Below are positions 22,301 through 34,342 of a stretch of 64,000 nt of DNA, piece after piece. Made by a program: the position numbers and the translations under genes. The notes under the pieces are model-generated. The model was not told the origin of the DNA, ran no database searches, and was given only the letters and a program-made list of their open reading frames with translations. Origin of the DNA: Lojkania enalia. Lineage: Eukaryota > Ascomycota > Dothideomycetes > Pleosporales. Each line of letters opens with the position of its first letter. Position 1 is the first letter of the stretch. The stretch is taken from positions 1-64,000 of the forward strand of contig ML986764.1 in the NCBI GenBank assembly GCA_010094045.1. The letters run 5' to 3'.

Positions 22301-25300
22301 AATTGATTACGAACAGGGTAAGGATCAGCGAATAACTGTCGTTACCCGTCCTGTCAAGGTCACCTTCAATATGCAGAGGCTCGATGAAGCTTTGGGCTCG
22401 TTTGGTGGCTTCAGCGGAGTATTGGAGCTAGGGAACTCTATCAGTTCGAACATTACCAATAGCCCAGTTATATCTGCTGCCCGACCAAAACCGCGTGGTG
22501 TTCATTTTGGAGACAGCATGCCTACTCCAGCGCCTTCAAGTCTGCCTAAGATCGATGTCCAATTTGGCGAGGTCACTTTCGTCTTAAAGGGGAAAAGCTG
22601 TGCACTACAGCTACAAACTACATCGGTTAGGGTTGCGATTCGACAAAGTAACCTCCGCCTGAAGGTCACAGAGGTACAATTATCCGGCCCGTATGTCGAC
22701 GCTGCCCAAGTCGGGGCACCTCTTATTGTAGAAATCCAGGGTACAGCGGTCAATTTTCTTTTCACCCCAGAAGAGATAGACCTGACTCGGCTGATCTCGA
22801 TGATTACACCCTCGAAGGATCCTTATGAAAATGACGAGGATATTTTAATCGACACTCTACTCCGTCAGCGCCGAAAGGGGTCTGTACTTCGAGTCGAAAT
22901 TGCAAGCGTGCGTCTACGCATGTCTGATCTTGGCCAAATGCAGGCTTTCGACGCTCTTGGCGCAGAAATGGCTAGGCTTTCGAAAGTCACCAAGTATCTT
23001 CCAGATGATGATCGCCCAGGAATTCTTACATTAGCGATAATCCAGCAATTTGATGCTACTATCATGGTCAACGAACGACTAGGTGACTTGTCTATTTCCT
23101 GTCATGGCGCATCGGTGGCACATGTTGGAGTGCCAGCTCTGTTTGCCGTAGAAGTTGGGAATGTATCAGTTACTCGAGACGATGAAATCCTCATACACGA
23201 GGTGGTCGAATTGCGACCATTAGACCAGCTACCAATGGCTATGGCAAGAATTATTGGCGATGAAATGGAGCCGGTGATAAAGATAAAGCTATTCAACCTT
23301 TGTGCTGAATACCGTGTGAGCACTATAATGGCGGCTCTGGGAATTTCCGATGTCGGTACGGTAGATGACATTGCTCTAGGCCTAGCATCTTCTGTTGCCA
23401 CTATAACCTGTACATCCCCAAAGACGCTGAGCAGACAGACATCAGAATCAAGCAGCCCCTCCGTGAGCGATACGAAGCCGCTACGTCTTGACCTGCTCCT
23501 AAGAGGCTGCGCAGTTGGTTTAAATCCCCGAAAGCTCTCTTCGAAAGGTCTCTTCGTTCTTACCGATGCCCATATTTCTGGCAAACAAGGAAAGAAAGCC
23601 GAATTTTCCGTCGCGGTCGAGCTTCGCAAGGCTTCAATCCATGCTATTGACAATGTCGGTCGGCTTGAACATCGAGAAGACACTATTTCTTCGTCATCTT
23701 CTGGGGCTTCATTTGGGCACCGCCAACTTCTTGAGTTACGCGATTACGGCTTCGTGTCACTCAGCTCCATATCCGCAGCAAAAGTCTCTATCAGCATTGT
23801 CGGGGATGGCAAAATTCAGCCTCAAGTCATTGATGTGGAGTTCAAGAATGAATTGCTCGTCATTGAGTCATGCGCAGATTCCACCCAGACACTCATTTCC
23901 ATACTAAACGGGCTTCAGCCCCCAAGTCCACCCAACACCGCTCAACAATATCGGACAGTAGTGCCGCTCCAGCAAATGATGGAGTCATTTACCGGCAATG
24001 CTATGGATGCTCCGGAGACGGATGACGACAATTTCATGGACAATGCCGACCTCGTAGCAGATGAAGTGCCTACCAATCTTGAATTTGTCGGCAGCTTCTA
24101 CAATCCGGAATCTCTTCCTACTGAGGAGGACTTGGGCGACAGCATGCTTGGTGAGGACGACCTCGGTGTTCTAACTCCAGCACCCGTCACCCGGCAACGT
24201 GGTGATCGTGGACTTTTGGAGAGCTTCCAGGAACAGTACGAGGTTACAGAGGGTGAACAAGACTTCGATTTTGATGAGAACTACTTCAAAGACTCTGATT
24301 CTGACCACAAAGGCACTGCTCGCAAGTGGGATTCGACAAAAAATCAATATCAACTTACGAACGAGTTCAAAACTCCTGACGCTCCTTTGAAAGTTCGTGT
24401 ACGCGACATGAACATCATCTGGAATCTCTTCGACGGCTATGATTGGCCTCACACTCGTAGCATGATTGCTCAAGCCGTCGAAGATGTTGAAGCTCGTGCC
24501 GAGGAACGACGTCGGAAACCCCGGCAAGAAGATGAAGACGAGGATTTTGTCGAAGCTGACTTTCTCTTCAACTCTGTCTGGGTTGGAATTCCAATCAAGG
24601 ACGAGAAAGGCACATTGGCACGGGCAATCAATCACGATATTGATGACCTAGCAAGCGAGACTGGAAGTTATGCCACTTCTACTACTACTCGTACGACTGG
24701 AGCTACTACTCGCCCGCGTAGTGCAACTAAGTCTAATCGTCGCCGTCTCAAGCTCGAACGAAGCAAACACAAAAAGATTGCATTCCAGCTCTCTGGTGTT
24801 GCTGTTGACTTGATTGTATTTCCTCCCAACTCAGGCGAAACGCAGAATTCTCTCAATGTTCGGATTCAAAATTTCGAGATTTACGATCATGTGCCCTCGT
24901 CGACATGGAGAAAATTTGCTACCTCTCTTATCGACCCGAGCCAACGGGAGATGAATAGGCCGATGATAAATCTAGAGCTATTAACAGTAAAGCCGGTTAC
25001 GGACCTAGCTGCGTCTGAGCTCGTTATCAAAGCCACCATTCTCCCCCTTCGGCTGCATGTTGATCAAGATGCCCTTGACTTTATAACACGCTTCTTCGAA
25101 TTCAAAGACGATGGCTTACCAGAAAGCTCAACACCTTCTGAACAGCCTTTTATCCAGCGTTTGGAAGTGATGGCCGTCACTATCAAACTTGACTATAAAC
25201 CAAAACGCGTAGACTACCGTGGTCTACGCTCTGGCCATACAACAGAGTTCATGAACTTTCTAATCCTAGACGGGTCGGACATTGTGCTTCGCCATGCAAT

Positions 25301-26062
25301 CGTGTACGGTATAACTAGTTTTGACAAGCTCCACAAGACTCTCAATGATGTATGGATGCCGGACGTCAAGCGTAACCAGCTTCCGGGGGTTCTGTCTGGT
25401 CTTGCGGCTGTTCGACCCCTTGTTAACGTTGGCAGCGGTGTCCGTGACCTGGTTGTAGTTCCTATGAGAGAATACAAAAAAGATGGCCGTATTGTCCGCA
25501 GTATCCAGAAGGGTGCATATACTTTCTTTACAAACACAGGATCCGAAGTTGCGCGGCTTGGCGCAAAAGTGGCCATCGGAGCTCAGAATCTCCTCGAAGG
25601 TGCCGAAACGTTCCTCGCAAACCCTCAACAATCTTCTCCTCGATCGTCCTCTATTCCTCATGAGTGGGACGAAGAGGATCCGTCAGACACTTCCGAAGAG
25701 GAAGCACGTGCGGTATCAAATTACGCCAATCAGCCTATCGGCGTAAAAGCTGGATTACGTAGCGCAGCAAGGCATCTAGAGCGAGACCTGCTAACCGCAC
25801 GAGATGCAGTCATTGCTATTCCCGCAGAGGTCATGGAAGAGGGCACGGGTATGGGAATGGCAAAAGCTATCGTTAGACGTGCCCCCACCGTGATATTGCG
25901 ACCAGCGGTTGGGGCCACGAAGGCAATGTCCCATGCATTACTGGGTATGGGCAATGCCCTAGATAAGGATAGTCGGCGGAAGATTGAGGATGTGAGTCTC
26001 TTGTTCCTTAACTTAGGATAGGTTAGACGCTAACCTTTGTCCAGAAATATAAATCTTATTAA
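19395..26062 (+). CDS. atg2: Atg2, autophagy-related lipid-transfer protein
   Basis: Atg2 is the rod-shaped lipid-transfer protein that bridges the endoplasmic reticulum and the growing phagophore with Atg9 and Atg18. Exons 19395-19556, 19617-25991 and 26045-26062 give 2184 residues, within the usual range for filamentous ascomycetes. The chorein-type N-terminus begins MAFFSAVSSSIGKRLLLFGL, with the family motif LEVRDVGLHVKKLVSLL across intron 1 and VEVHVRL-like sequence (VQVHVRLAEEIEP) near 100. A long acidic, Ser-rich region (about 110-600) follows. The central ATG2 block includes VRDMNIIWNLFDGYDWPHTR (about 1645-1665), and the C-terminal ATG_C region includes GAYTFFTNTGSEVARLGAKV and GAQNLLEGAETFL (about 2015-2050). 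The last exon encodes only KYKSY, which replaces an unspliced read-through ending 26021; the GTGAGT donor and CAG acceptor and the conserved RKIED|K junction support it. Confidence 0.95.
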
Positions 26063-27058
26063 TTCCAGCGCGATGCATTGTCCAATGCAAAGAGTAGAGG
26101 GGAGCAACATTGATTTGTATAAATGGCCTTCACATTATGCGTACATTGAATCTTCTATAACCTTCAACTTCGTTTGTAGGTTTATCTTTACTCTTTGTAT
26201 TTTCTTATGTTTTGCTTGCTTGCTTGCTTGAATGATAAATTGCATAGCGACGGTGTGGAGCCATCCATTCATTGCATAACACGGTGTCCGACGTGTTTTC
26301 TCTTGTCCCTGTGGTGCATCAGAATTCGCATACATGCAGAATGCATACATATGGAGGGGCGTTTTTTGCATTTTAGTATTTTACCGGATTGGAGTGTGGT
26401 CTTTCGTTGGGGTTGAGATTGATACCCCTGTTGGCTGAATTGGTATTTAGAATGCAGGTAGAGCAATGGAATTATACTAGGAGCCGAAGTTGTGGTCAGT
26501 TGTACAGATATCACGTACAACAATTTGCCCAGCTTCCGCTTCAGCAGAGAATGACTGAAAACGCCCAACAGAATTCGTGCGAGTCGATGGAGCGTGAGCG
26601 CAAGGGGATTAGTGAAGTGACTAAACCTTCCTATTTTGTTGTTCGTCTACCTTGCTCAGCAATGAGCTAAACATAGAACAGACATGCAGTACACATTGAT
26701 CATCAGTGGAATTTCCCATGAGGTGAACTTTACGTTGTCCCTTTCTTGCACCTTCAAACGATAAAATGCCCATAACTTCAGGTGTCCCAATCAACAACTT
26801 AGTTGTGGAAGACAAAGGTAGCCATCGTTAGGCACCCTATAGTAGATAAGGTTATTGAATGGATTCCTAGGTTGCTTGGTGGAACGTGTGCCTTTCAAGT
26901 GCTGACAGCTGAGCTGTTGTGTACTTCACCGCTCAACCTTTAGTATTCATTTGCTTCCTGCGGTACGGAGTCGCTGAACACTGAGAAACACGCTTTTTCA
27001 CAAGCCTCTTCGCAAGGTCTGAAATTCATTCCACTCACGCCCACTCTCAATCACTAAC
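26063..27058. other. Intergenic: atg2 3' flank and P450 promoter
   Basis: About 1 kb without a supported gene. A TGCT tetranucleotide repeat lies at 26213-26230. Short frames on either strand have no family resemblance. Confidence 0.55.
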
Positions 27059-28787
27059 ATGGCTATCATATCAATTCTAGTGATTAGTCCAAAAGACCTA
27101 CTGGTTCTCACAGTACTGTTCTCCTGCAGTTGGGTAAGCTTCATGTCTGTCTTCATGATGGGAGCTTAGAGCAGCTAACTCTTTAGACTATCTGCCACAT
27201 CATCTATAACCTATTTTTCCACCCCCTTCACAACATTCCTGGGCCATTTTTCGGTCGAATATCACAGTGGCCATCTGCCTACCACGCGCGGAAGGGAGAT
27301 AGACATATTTGGCTTCAGCAATGTTTCGAAAAATACAGTACTCACTAGGCAAGAAAACATATTTGCCGTCGCTAATGATAACTAAGGAAACAAAATCCGA
27401 GTGAAGCCAAACGCCATTCTTTTCCGCTCTCCCAAAGCCGCGCGCGATATATACGGCTCGAAAGCGAACGTGAAAAGAGGGGTATTCTACGCTGCAATGC
27501 AGAGGAAAGAAGAAGAACGAAACACAGTATCGACAATAGACAATTTGGCTCACGCGAAAAGGAGAAAGTTGCTGAATCTAGCATTCACCGAGAAGTCCCT
27601 CCGTGCCAGTGCGGTCTTCATGGAGCAACACATTGATCGGCGGAACGAGTTACTGATCACTGATGACGGCGGGGAAGGCTGGTCTGAGCCCCTCAACTTT
27701 ATCGACATGTTTAATACTCTCGTTTTCGATATTTTGGGGGATATTTGCTTTGGGAAGTCGTTTGAGGCTAAAGAACCGGGCGATGATCCTATCAAAGCTA
27801 TCCCACATGCTATAGAAAAGGCAGTGCGATCCATGTACGCAGTAAGTTTTTTGAAGCAGTGACCTTGATCCATGCTGAATTAATAAGCTCGTTAAATCAC
27901 CGTTGGTGGGGGCAATTCCCGGGCTAAGACCTAGAGGATTGTCACGTCTCGTTCACGCTCTTAGGCCTAAAGAGATAATCGCATACGACGATTTCGTAGA
28001 GTCTACCTTAAAAGGCCGTCTAGAAAACCGTAAGGACCCGAAGGCATCATCAAACGCTTTAGTTCGGGAAGACATGTTGCATTTCCTTACCACCGCCGTG
28101 GATCCCGACACCGGCCTGCTAGCCTTCTCAGACGGCGACATCAAAGCCGAGACGCGGATGCTTCTTGTTGCTGGCCAAGATACGACGTCTGTGGCTATGT
28201 CTGGGTTATTCTTTTATTTGGCACACTACCCCAAGGCACATGCCAAACTAGTGAAGGAGGTTACAAGCACATTCCCAACGGCCGAGGACATCACCCCAGG
28301 CCCCAAGCTCTCCTCATGCAAGTATCTCCGCGCTTGCATTGATGAAGCAATGCGAATCTCTCCTCCCGGACTTAGCGAGCTTCCTCGCGAAGTGATGCGT
28401 GGAGGTATCATCATCAACGACGATTTCTTCCCGGAAGGGACCATCGTTGGAACCGCTGGTTGGACGGACAACCGCAACGAGGAAGTATATGACGAGCCTG
28501 AGATATATCGACCGGAGCGGTGGATCCCCGGCGAAGGGACCACGGCTGAAGGTGTTTCGCGTATCAAAGCAGCATTCCATCTTTTCTTTTGGGGCCCGTT
28601 CAATTGCGCAGGAACGAATTTCGCTTATCAAGAGCTGATGCTTATGGTGGCTAAGACTGTCTACCGGTTGGACTTTCGAGTGCCTCCAGGATCTAATCTT
28701 GGTGAGGGCCCTCCGATTTTCCCGCTGATAGATGCGTATATTACGATTCGAGATGGGCCGATCTTGCAGTTCAGAAAGCGACAATAG
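27059..28787 (+). CDS. Cytochrome P450 monooxygenase with atypical heme loop
   Basis: A microsomal class-II fungal P450. Four exons (27059-27133, 27187-27337, 27387-27841, 27888-28787) join in phase to 526 residues, a normal length. A hydrophobic N-terminal anchor (about 5-35) leads to the FFHPLHNIPGPF proline hinge. Conserved early motifs are VKPNAILFRSPKAARDIYG and HAKRRKLLNLAFTEKSLRA. The I-helix reads AGQDTTS (322-328), the K-helix ExxR is EAMR (380-383), and the PERF-like motif is YRPERWI. The heme loop is FFWGPFNCAG with ligand Cys467; the normally conserved Arg two residues before Cys is Phe465. One residue at the exon 2/3 junction is Arg where relatives usually have Gly. The substrate cannot be predicted. 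No biosynthetic core gene lies nearby. Confidence 0.88.
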
Positions 28788-29790
28788 TATAAAGAATTTA
28801 GGTAAAGCGTTATATACAACATTCCCCAAATAATCTAGGTTAGGCGATTCGGTTCTTAAATGATGCCAAACAGTGGCAGAAGCAATAGTGACATGGTGTG
28901 ATATATCCTCAACAATGTCTAAATCATTAATCTAGCCTTCAATCCCTAAAATCATATGTCTCTCCAAGAATGTGCTCTACTGCCTATAACCCGTCTTTGA
29001 ATGAGTCTTGCACTAGTGATACCTAGCGTCTCAGCGTTTATCAGTTATAAGTAGGTGCCTTTGTTTAATGATTAGCTAATTTCTAATTATTGTCTAGTCG
29101 AATTTTGCCTTTCATGCGGAGTAATCGTAGAATCGTTTTTCTACTCGCTACCCTATAGCATTCTCCTAGGTACCCATCCATTAATCCTATTTGCAAGAGA
29201 AATAAGCCTTCTAATTTTTAGCGATGGATTTCTTATCATCATTTGCAGCGGATGAAGACCTTGGGGTCTTAATATCCTTCCCGAGAAATAATGCAGAAGA
29301 AGAAAGCAGCATGCGACAACGTGTCTATTTTGATATTGAAGTCTCTTCCTAGGCTCACATTTTGTTTCGTCGTTTCAATTTAAAGAGCTACTTATGCCGC
29401 TTTCTTGGAGTATTATTCGGATCATTAGGTTGCGGTTGATTCGAGCTTGGAGCGACACTGCTGCTAAATGAGGTTAATGTTTATGGAGATGGTGTGCTTG
29501 AGCTGTGCGTCGCCTCACATCGACTTGAGATACTGAGAAAGCAGCTTTCGTAGCCCATAGCTTTCATTCTTTATCGATCTCACAAATAGCAAAATATCAT
29601 AGCATAGGCCAATTCTCGGCCAGATATTAAGCTTAGGCAGATTCCAGCCGACCGGAAACGAAGAGAGACAAAAAATTAGGTGGACTCGGTCAATTTCTTA
29701 GGGGGGGTTGTAAGATAAGCTTATTAGTTGATATGCACATGACATACTCATAGAGATGAGATGCTCCTCCTTTAAGTCCAAGTCGAAGAT
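28788..29790. other. AT-rich gene-free stretch after the P450
   Basis: AT-rich sequence with no supported open frame. It is the left part of a 4.2 kb gap that contains gene relics further right. Confidence 0.5.
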
Positions 29791-30095
29791 TTGAATGGCC
29801 CTGGCTCTCGAACACTTTCAGGCTTTTGCGACCCTCGTTGTGCGAATAGTTGCTGTATTAGCATGACTCCTGCTGCCATTCTACTTATCGGAGCCATCGT
29901 CAGCCTTCGTATCGTGACTAGCTCGAAAATGAAACTCACCCTGGTAGCGATGTACAATCTCCTTTTCTCTCTAAGCGTGACCTTATTGACTAACTCCCGG
30001 AGAGCGGGGGTGTTCGCTACCACAGCTCCTATGCAGCAGTCCTGGTAGTCTTCGTATTAGGGGATTTGAGAGCGGTTAAAGCGATCAGTGTGTAA
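29791..30095 (+). pseudogene. Relic of a DUF6594-family C-terminus (frameshifted)
   Basis: Three short frames placed end to end resemble the membrane-spanning C-terminus of fungal DUF6594 proteins. The first, from 29795, holds FATLVVRIVAVLA and stops at TGA. The second contains IVTSSKMKLTLVAMYNLLFS and LLTNSRRAGVFATTA and stops at 30048. The third, from about 30030, continues with YAAVLVVFVLGDL and ends at TAA 30093-30095. In intact relatives such pieces form one continuous stretch, so at least two frameshifts are implied. No N-terminal part was found upstream. The family call rests on my recollection of the motif pattern (arginine pair after the TM helix, then AAYAAVLVVF). Confidence 0.6.
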
Positions 30096-31616
30096 TACAG
30101 ATAGAGAATGGTTATATTAGGACTGTCAGATGTTCAACATAAAGAAAAAGCCAGGGTATGTCGTCATATCAACATATTCCTACAATGCCATACTATTCCA
30201 GATCTCGCTCTTCCCACAATCCCGAGCAAATTTTACTAATAGTTCTAACAAGAAAATAATTAAGGCTACAGCCTCCTTAGCTATAATGCAGGACCAAACG
30301 GACTCGGTAGGTATCTACTAGAGATAACGTTAAACCAGTAGGCCTTCTCCCTACTTGCTTGGCGCGGGTCGGGCGTCTGGGCATTCTGCATCGGTTAGGC
30401 TTTTTGCAGACTTGTTTGAATTGGCATCATCGTCCGATTTATTTTTAAAATGAAATAAGTCAGCAGGTGGAAAATTCCACCCAATTCTTCTCGCTAGCTT
30501 AAAGGGTAAACGACATCTGCTTAACACTAAGTTCTCCTTGCCAGTGTCTAGGATCCTATCTTCATAGCGTGTCATCCCACCCTAAAACGTTATCATTGCT
30601 TCTTTCGTAGAGCTATAATTCGATTTGGTCGCTGACAGCTTGGATGTCAATCGTACTCAAGTATAATCGAAAGTCCATTCCTGTCTTGTGGATCTAGTAA
30701 GTAAACTATTAAAAGAAATCATAAATACCCATTTAAGGGTTTGAAATATCTTACAATAGGTCGCATCGTGAGGAAATTTGGTTTATGAGTGTATTGAAAA
30801 TGACTACCAATCAATCTAACGCTAGAAGAGTAGACTCTGCTATCTCTAACACGTATCTGGATAGCAGGTTTTTACATGTGTATTTCTTAAAAAGGTTCTA
30901 GAGGCTAGTTAGCTGAACGCTGGGCAATATCGAACATGGAGCAAGAGCTAAAACCTGAAATACATTCGTGACTATGTTATACATTTCTTAGAGATCTAGT
31001 ATTCGGCATTCTGGAGAAAAACTAGATATAGATTCACACGTCACGAAATAGTTGATGTTTCTTGCAGCATATAGTCAAGTCAAAATATAAGTTGATGCCT
31101 AAGGGGCCAGGATGCGGCGAGTGACACTACTAGGGTTATATAATCTTGAGGATTTGCATGCTCAGAGGATATCTTGTTAGGGGATGTGTTGATTGTTGAC
31201 GGAAACAACCTTTAAGAAGTCCATTGAGCATTATAGGTAGTGCTAGTTGTTCTGAATCTATAGGAGAGTAGCGATTACTAAATACTAAGTCCCTTACTAT
31301 TAGTAAATGATTGTATATATATTAGTGATTATTACTAGCAACTAGGGTCCTCACAGAATACCATACTTGTCACTAGTAATTAGATTATTTCACGAAGGTT
31401 AAAATAGACCATGCCTTCACACGACACTACCGTGTGATGTTCATATAGACCTTCGGAGCACCGAGAGTGTATTATGGTGAAAGAGCTATAGACGAATAGC
31501 GATTCCGCATTCCCGGCCTCTAACATACTTCTACAAAACAAACCCTCGCCCTATCTTCGCATACTATAAACCCTAAAGCGGCAAGCTCCAACTATAAATC
31601 CCGATCGCCACACACT
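30096..31616. other. AT-rich gene-free stretch
   Basis: A long AT-rich region rich in TA dinucleotides, consistent with old, mutated DNA. A short minus-strand frame at 30351-30575 has no recognised family. I see no gene, RNA or intact mobile element. Confidence 0.5.
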
Positions 31617-32500
31617 ATGCCGCTGGATCGCTCGTCCTCACTCGGCGAAAAGCACTTATCGGCATTCGGACTAAATTGTAGGTATATTTCAGCCAACTCG
31701 CCTATGAGTATATATTCGTCAACATAAAGACAGTATCAAGGAGAGGGAGAAGTCGTGCACAATGAGTAAAGGCCCTCAAAATGCTTCAAATCATATGCCG
31801 TAGACTATGCTAGCATTGACAGAGGATGTCAGAGCTAGAGTCCCATATCAAAGTGCAGTCAGAGATCTACAGTTACAATGTGGGAAACCAGAATGTCGCT
31901 TTTGTTTTACCGGCTAGAATGTGCTCCTCATTATTTATCTATTCTTCGTCGGGGTCGACTTTGCACGGGCATTCTGAGAGGAACATCATGTGCGCCTCGG
32001 CACAGACATGAAGCATCTAAAATCGTTTCTGGCAACCGACCACTTTCAAGCCTGTGCCATCACAACAGACTAAATCCCTTAGCTGGATATTAGATGTTAT
32101 TTTCTAAGTGACGACCGAGTCCCAAACTTTGGAAGAGATCTTCAGATGATCAAGGAGAACATGCAGGCGTTATGGCGGTTGGGTTTAAGGGGTCGATCAT
32201 AAACGTAGATATTTGGAAGTGTTTAAAGACCGATGAAGGGGTGGATCGCTTACTCAAGGCACTAACGACGGTATATTGGGAATTGGAACTTCGGGCGCTA
32301 TTGCCTGGGTAGAGAGATTTGGGGAAGATATCACGAGGCACTTAGAGGACTCATATCGAAAGCTGACGCACGAAAGTGAGGCTAAAACCGCTTATGCTAG
32401 TATCTACAAAAATCGAGAAGACCAAAGGGCCATGCTTTTACAAATGATAATGGGAGGACTGCGAGTAATCATTAAAAGCTATCGGGTTCAGTTCAAGTGA
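31617..32500 (+). pseudogene. Probable decayed protein-coding gene, family unknown
   Basis: Coding-like fragments follow one another on the plus strand but are broken by stops and frame changes. A TATAAAT element at about 31591 precedes an ATG at 31617 (MPLDRSSSLGEKHLS). Later fragments include VRDLQLQCGKPECRFCF with a Cys pattern, then MKHLKSFLATDHFQACAITT, then VMAVGFKGSIINVDIWKCLK, and finally WVERFGEDITRHLEDSYRKL to a stop at 32498-32500. The fragments are in at least two frames with several in-frame stops. I cannot name the family. It could also be a gene with several introns, but the many stops make decay more likely. Confidence 0.35.
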
Positions 32501-33051
32501 AACAGAAGCAAACCTGGAAACAATCACGAAATGGTAGATGCGGGGAGTTAGAATGTTCTGTATATATTAAATAAAGGAAGAAGTCCATAACATCCATCTT
32601 ATCAATGTGTCGTTGTCGTTAGCTAGACTGGAAGTCTTCGAAGAGCTTGTGACAAGCTAAGTATGAAGCTTTCTTCCGAGCAAGATAAAAGGGAGCAATA
32701 TCTAGGGCATGAAATATAAGGTTTAATCTAGAATGTCTGCTGTCATTCTGACAAAGTATTCTGACGAGTCACTTCAGCGCTTAATATGTCACCGATATGT
32801 TATCACATCCCGATCTATCCAGGCTCCATTACGTTGATTATTAAGAGATACCCTCACCGCCTCACGCCACCGCCTTCATTCTGCCAGTCGAAAATTCTAG
32901 CGTCTTGGCAGCAGTGACATTCTCACCTCATATGATTGGTCGTTTTAATGGCATACAATGATCCGTTGTAAACATAAAATGCCAGATTTGGAGGTCAAGT
33001 ATGTAAAGCATTGCAAGTCGAATTGGAATCCAAAAGTAATTATTCTTTGAA
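32501..33051. other. Upstream region of acr3
   Basis: About 550 bp between the decayed ORF and acr3. No gene is seen. It presumably holds the acr3 promoter, but I cannot point to a specific element. Confidence 0.45.
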
Positions 33052-34342
33052 ATGGACACCGTCGAGCGTTCTGCTCTTCAAGAGAGCCAGGATAATGCGA
33101 GCAGAGACATGGAGGACATCGAAAAGGGCAACGCTGAAAATGAGAGAGGCGCAAGTGAGTTTTGAACTGCTCTCCGGTATTCTATATGATATAGAAAGTA
33201 CTAACCTTTTGATCCTATAGGCGATGCATGCGAACAGAAAGAACTGCCACCCCTTAGGGGCCTATCCTTCCTGGATCGATTTCTGGTTGTGTGGATTCTC
33301 CTGGCAATGGCGATTGGGATCATTTTGGCAAATACTGTGCCATCAACCGGGCCAGCGCTGCAAAAAGGCGAGTTTGTCGGTGTCAGTATACCAATTGGTA
33401 AGTTCATGCGACCCAAACGGATTTGTTCTTACTGGATAATCCTGCTAATACGATACAGCTATTGGCCTCCTCGTCATGATGTACCCAATCCTCTGCAAAG
33501 TCCGTTACGAAACGTTACATCTTCTCCTTGGTTCCCGTGGTCTTTGGATTCAGATTCTCATCTCCTTTGTCCTGAATTGGATCATTGCGCCGCTCTTCAT
33601 GGTCGGTCTTGCTTGGGCCTTTCTACCGGATCGCCAGGACCTCAGGGAAGGACTGATTTTCGTTGGTATAGCGCGATGTATAGCCATGGTGTTGATATGG
33701 ACAGATCTCGCCAAAGGCGATGGTGATTATTGCGCCGTCCTCGTCGCGTTCAACTCTATCCTCCAAATCATCCTATTCGCACCGTTCGCCATCTTCTACG
33801 TCCAGGTTGTCAGCCATGGCAACAAGACGAACGTCTCTTACAGCAAGGTTGCTCAAAGCGTCGGTGTCTTTCTGGGAATACCTCTCGGCGCTGCTGTCCT
33901 GACTAGGCTCGTACTGAGGGCATTGTTAGGCGAAGAGAGATACCAGAGGCGCTTCATTCGGTACATAGCTCCGTGGTCATTGATTGGTCTACTATACACC
34001 ATCATCGTCCTCTTTGGGAGTCAAGGCGCGCATGTGGTAAGACAGATCACTGATGTCCTGCGAGTGTGCGCGCCACTGATTGTGTATTTCTTCGTGATAT
34101 TTACCGCCACCGTGTGGTTTTGCTGGAAGATGGGTTTCGGTTACAGAGTGAGTTGCACACAGAGTTTTACTGCTGCGAGCAACAATTTTGAGCTGGCGAT
34201 CGCTGTGGTTGTTGCAGTTTATGGCGCAGGGAGCGGACAAGCCTTAGCAAGTACCGTCGGGCCTTTGGTAGAAGTGCCGGTTCTCGTTAGCCTTGTCTAT
34301 GTTCTGAAGTGGCTTCAAAGAAGGTGGCAATGGATAGGATAA
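33052..34342 (+). CDS. acr3: Acr3-type arsenite efflux transporter
   Basis: Acr3 exports arsenite (and in some fungi antimonite) across the plasma membrane and gives arsenic resistance. Exons 33052-33154, 33221-33397 and 33459-34342 give 387 residues. A polar N-terminus of about 45 residues is followed by ten expected hydrophobic segments. Family motifs include SFLDRFLVVWILLAMAIGI, PIAIGLLVMMYPILCKVRYE across intron 2, LNWIIAPLFM, GIARCIAMVLIW with the conserved functional Cys (Cys167), and near the C-terminus ASNNFELAIAV and STVGPLVEVPVLVSLVYV. The first-exon junction recreates a Ser codon. Neither an arsenate reductase nor other ars genes are present in the window, so the gene stands alone, with relic-bearing DNA upstream and a 6 kb gap downstream. 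Induction by arsenite would be expected from the family but is not visible here. Confidence 0.93.
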
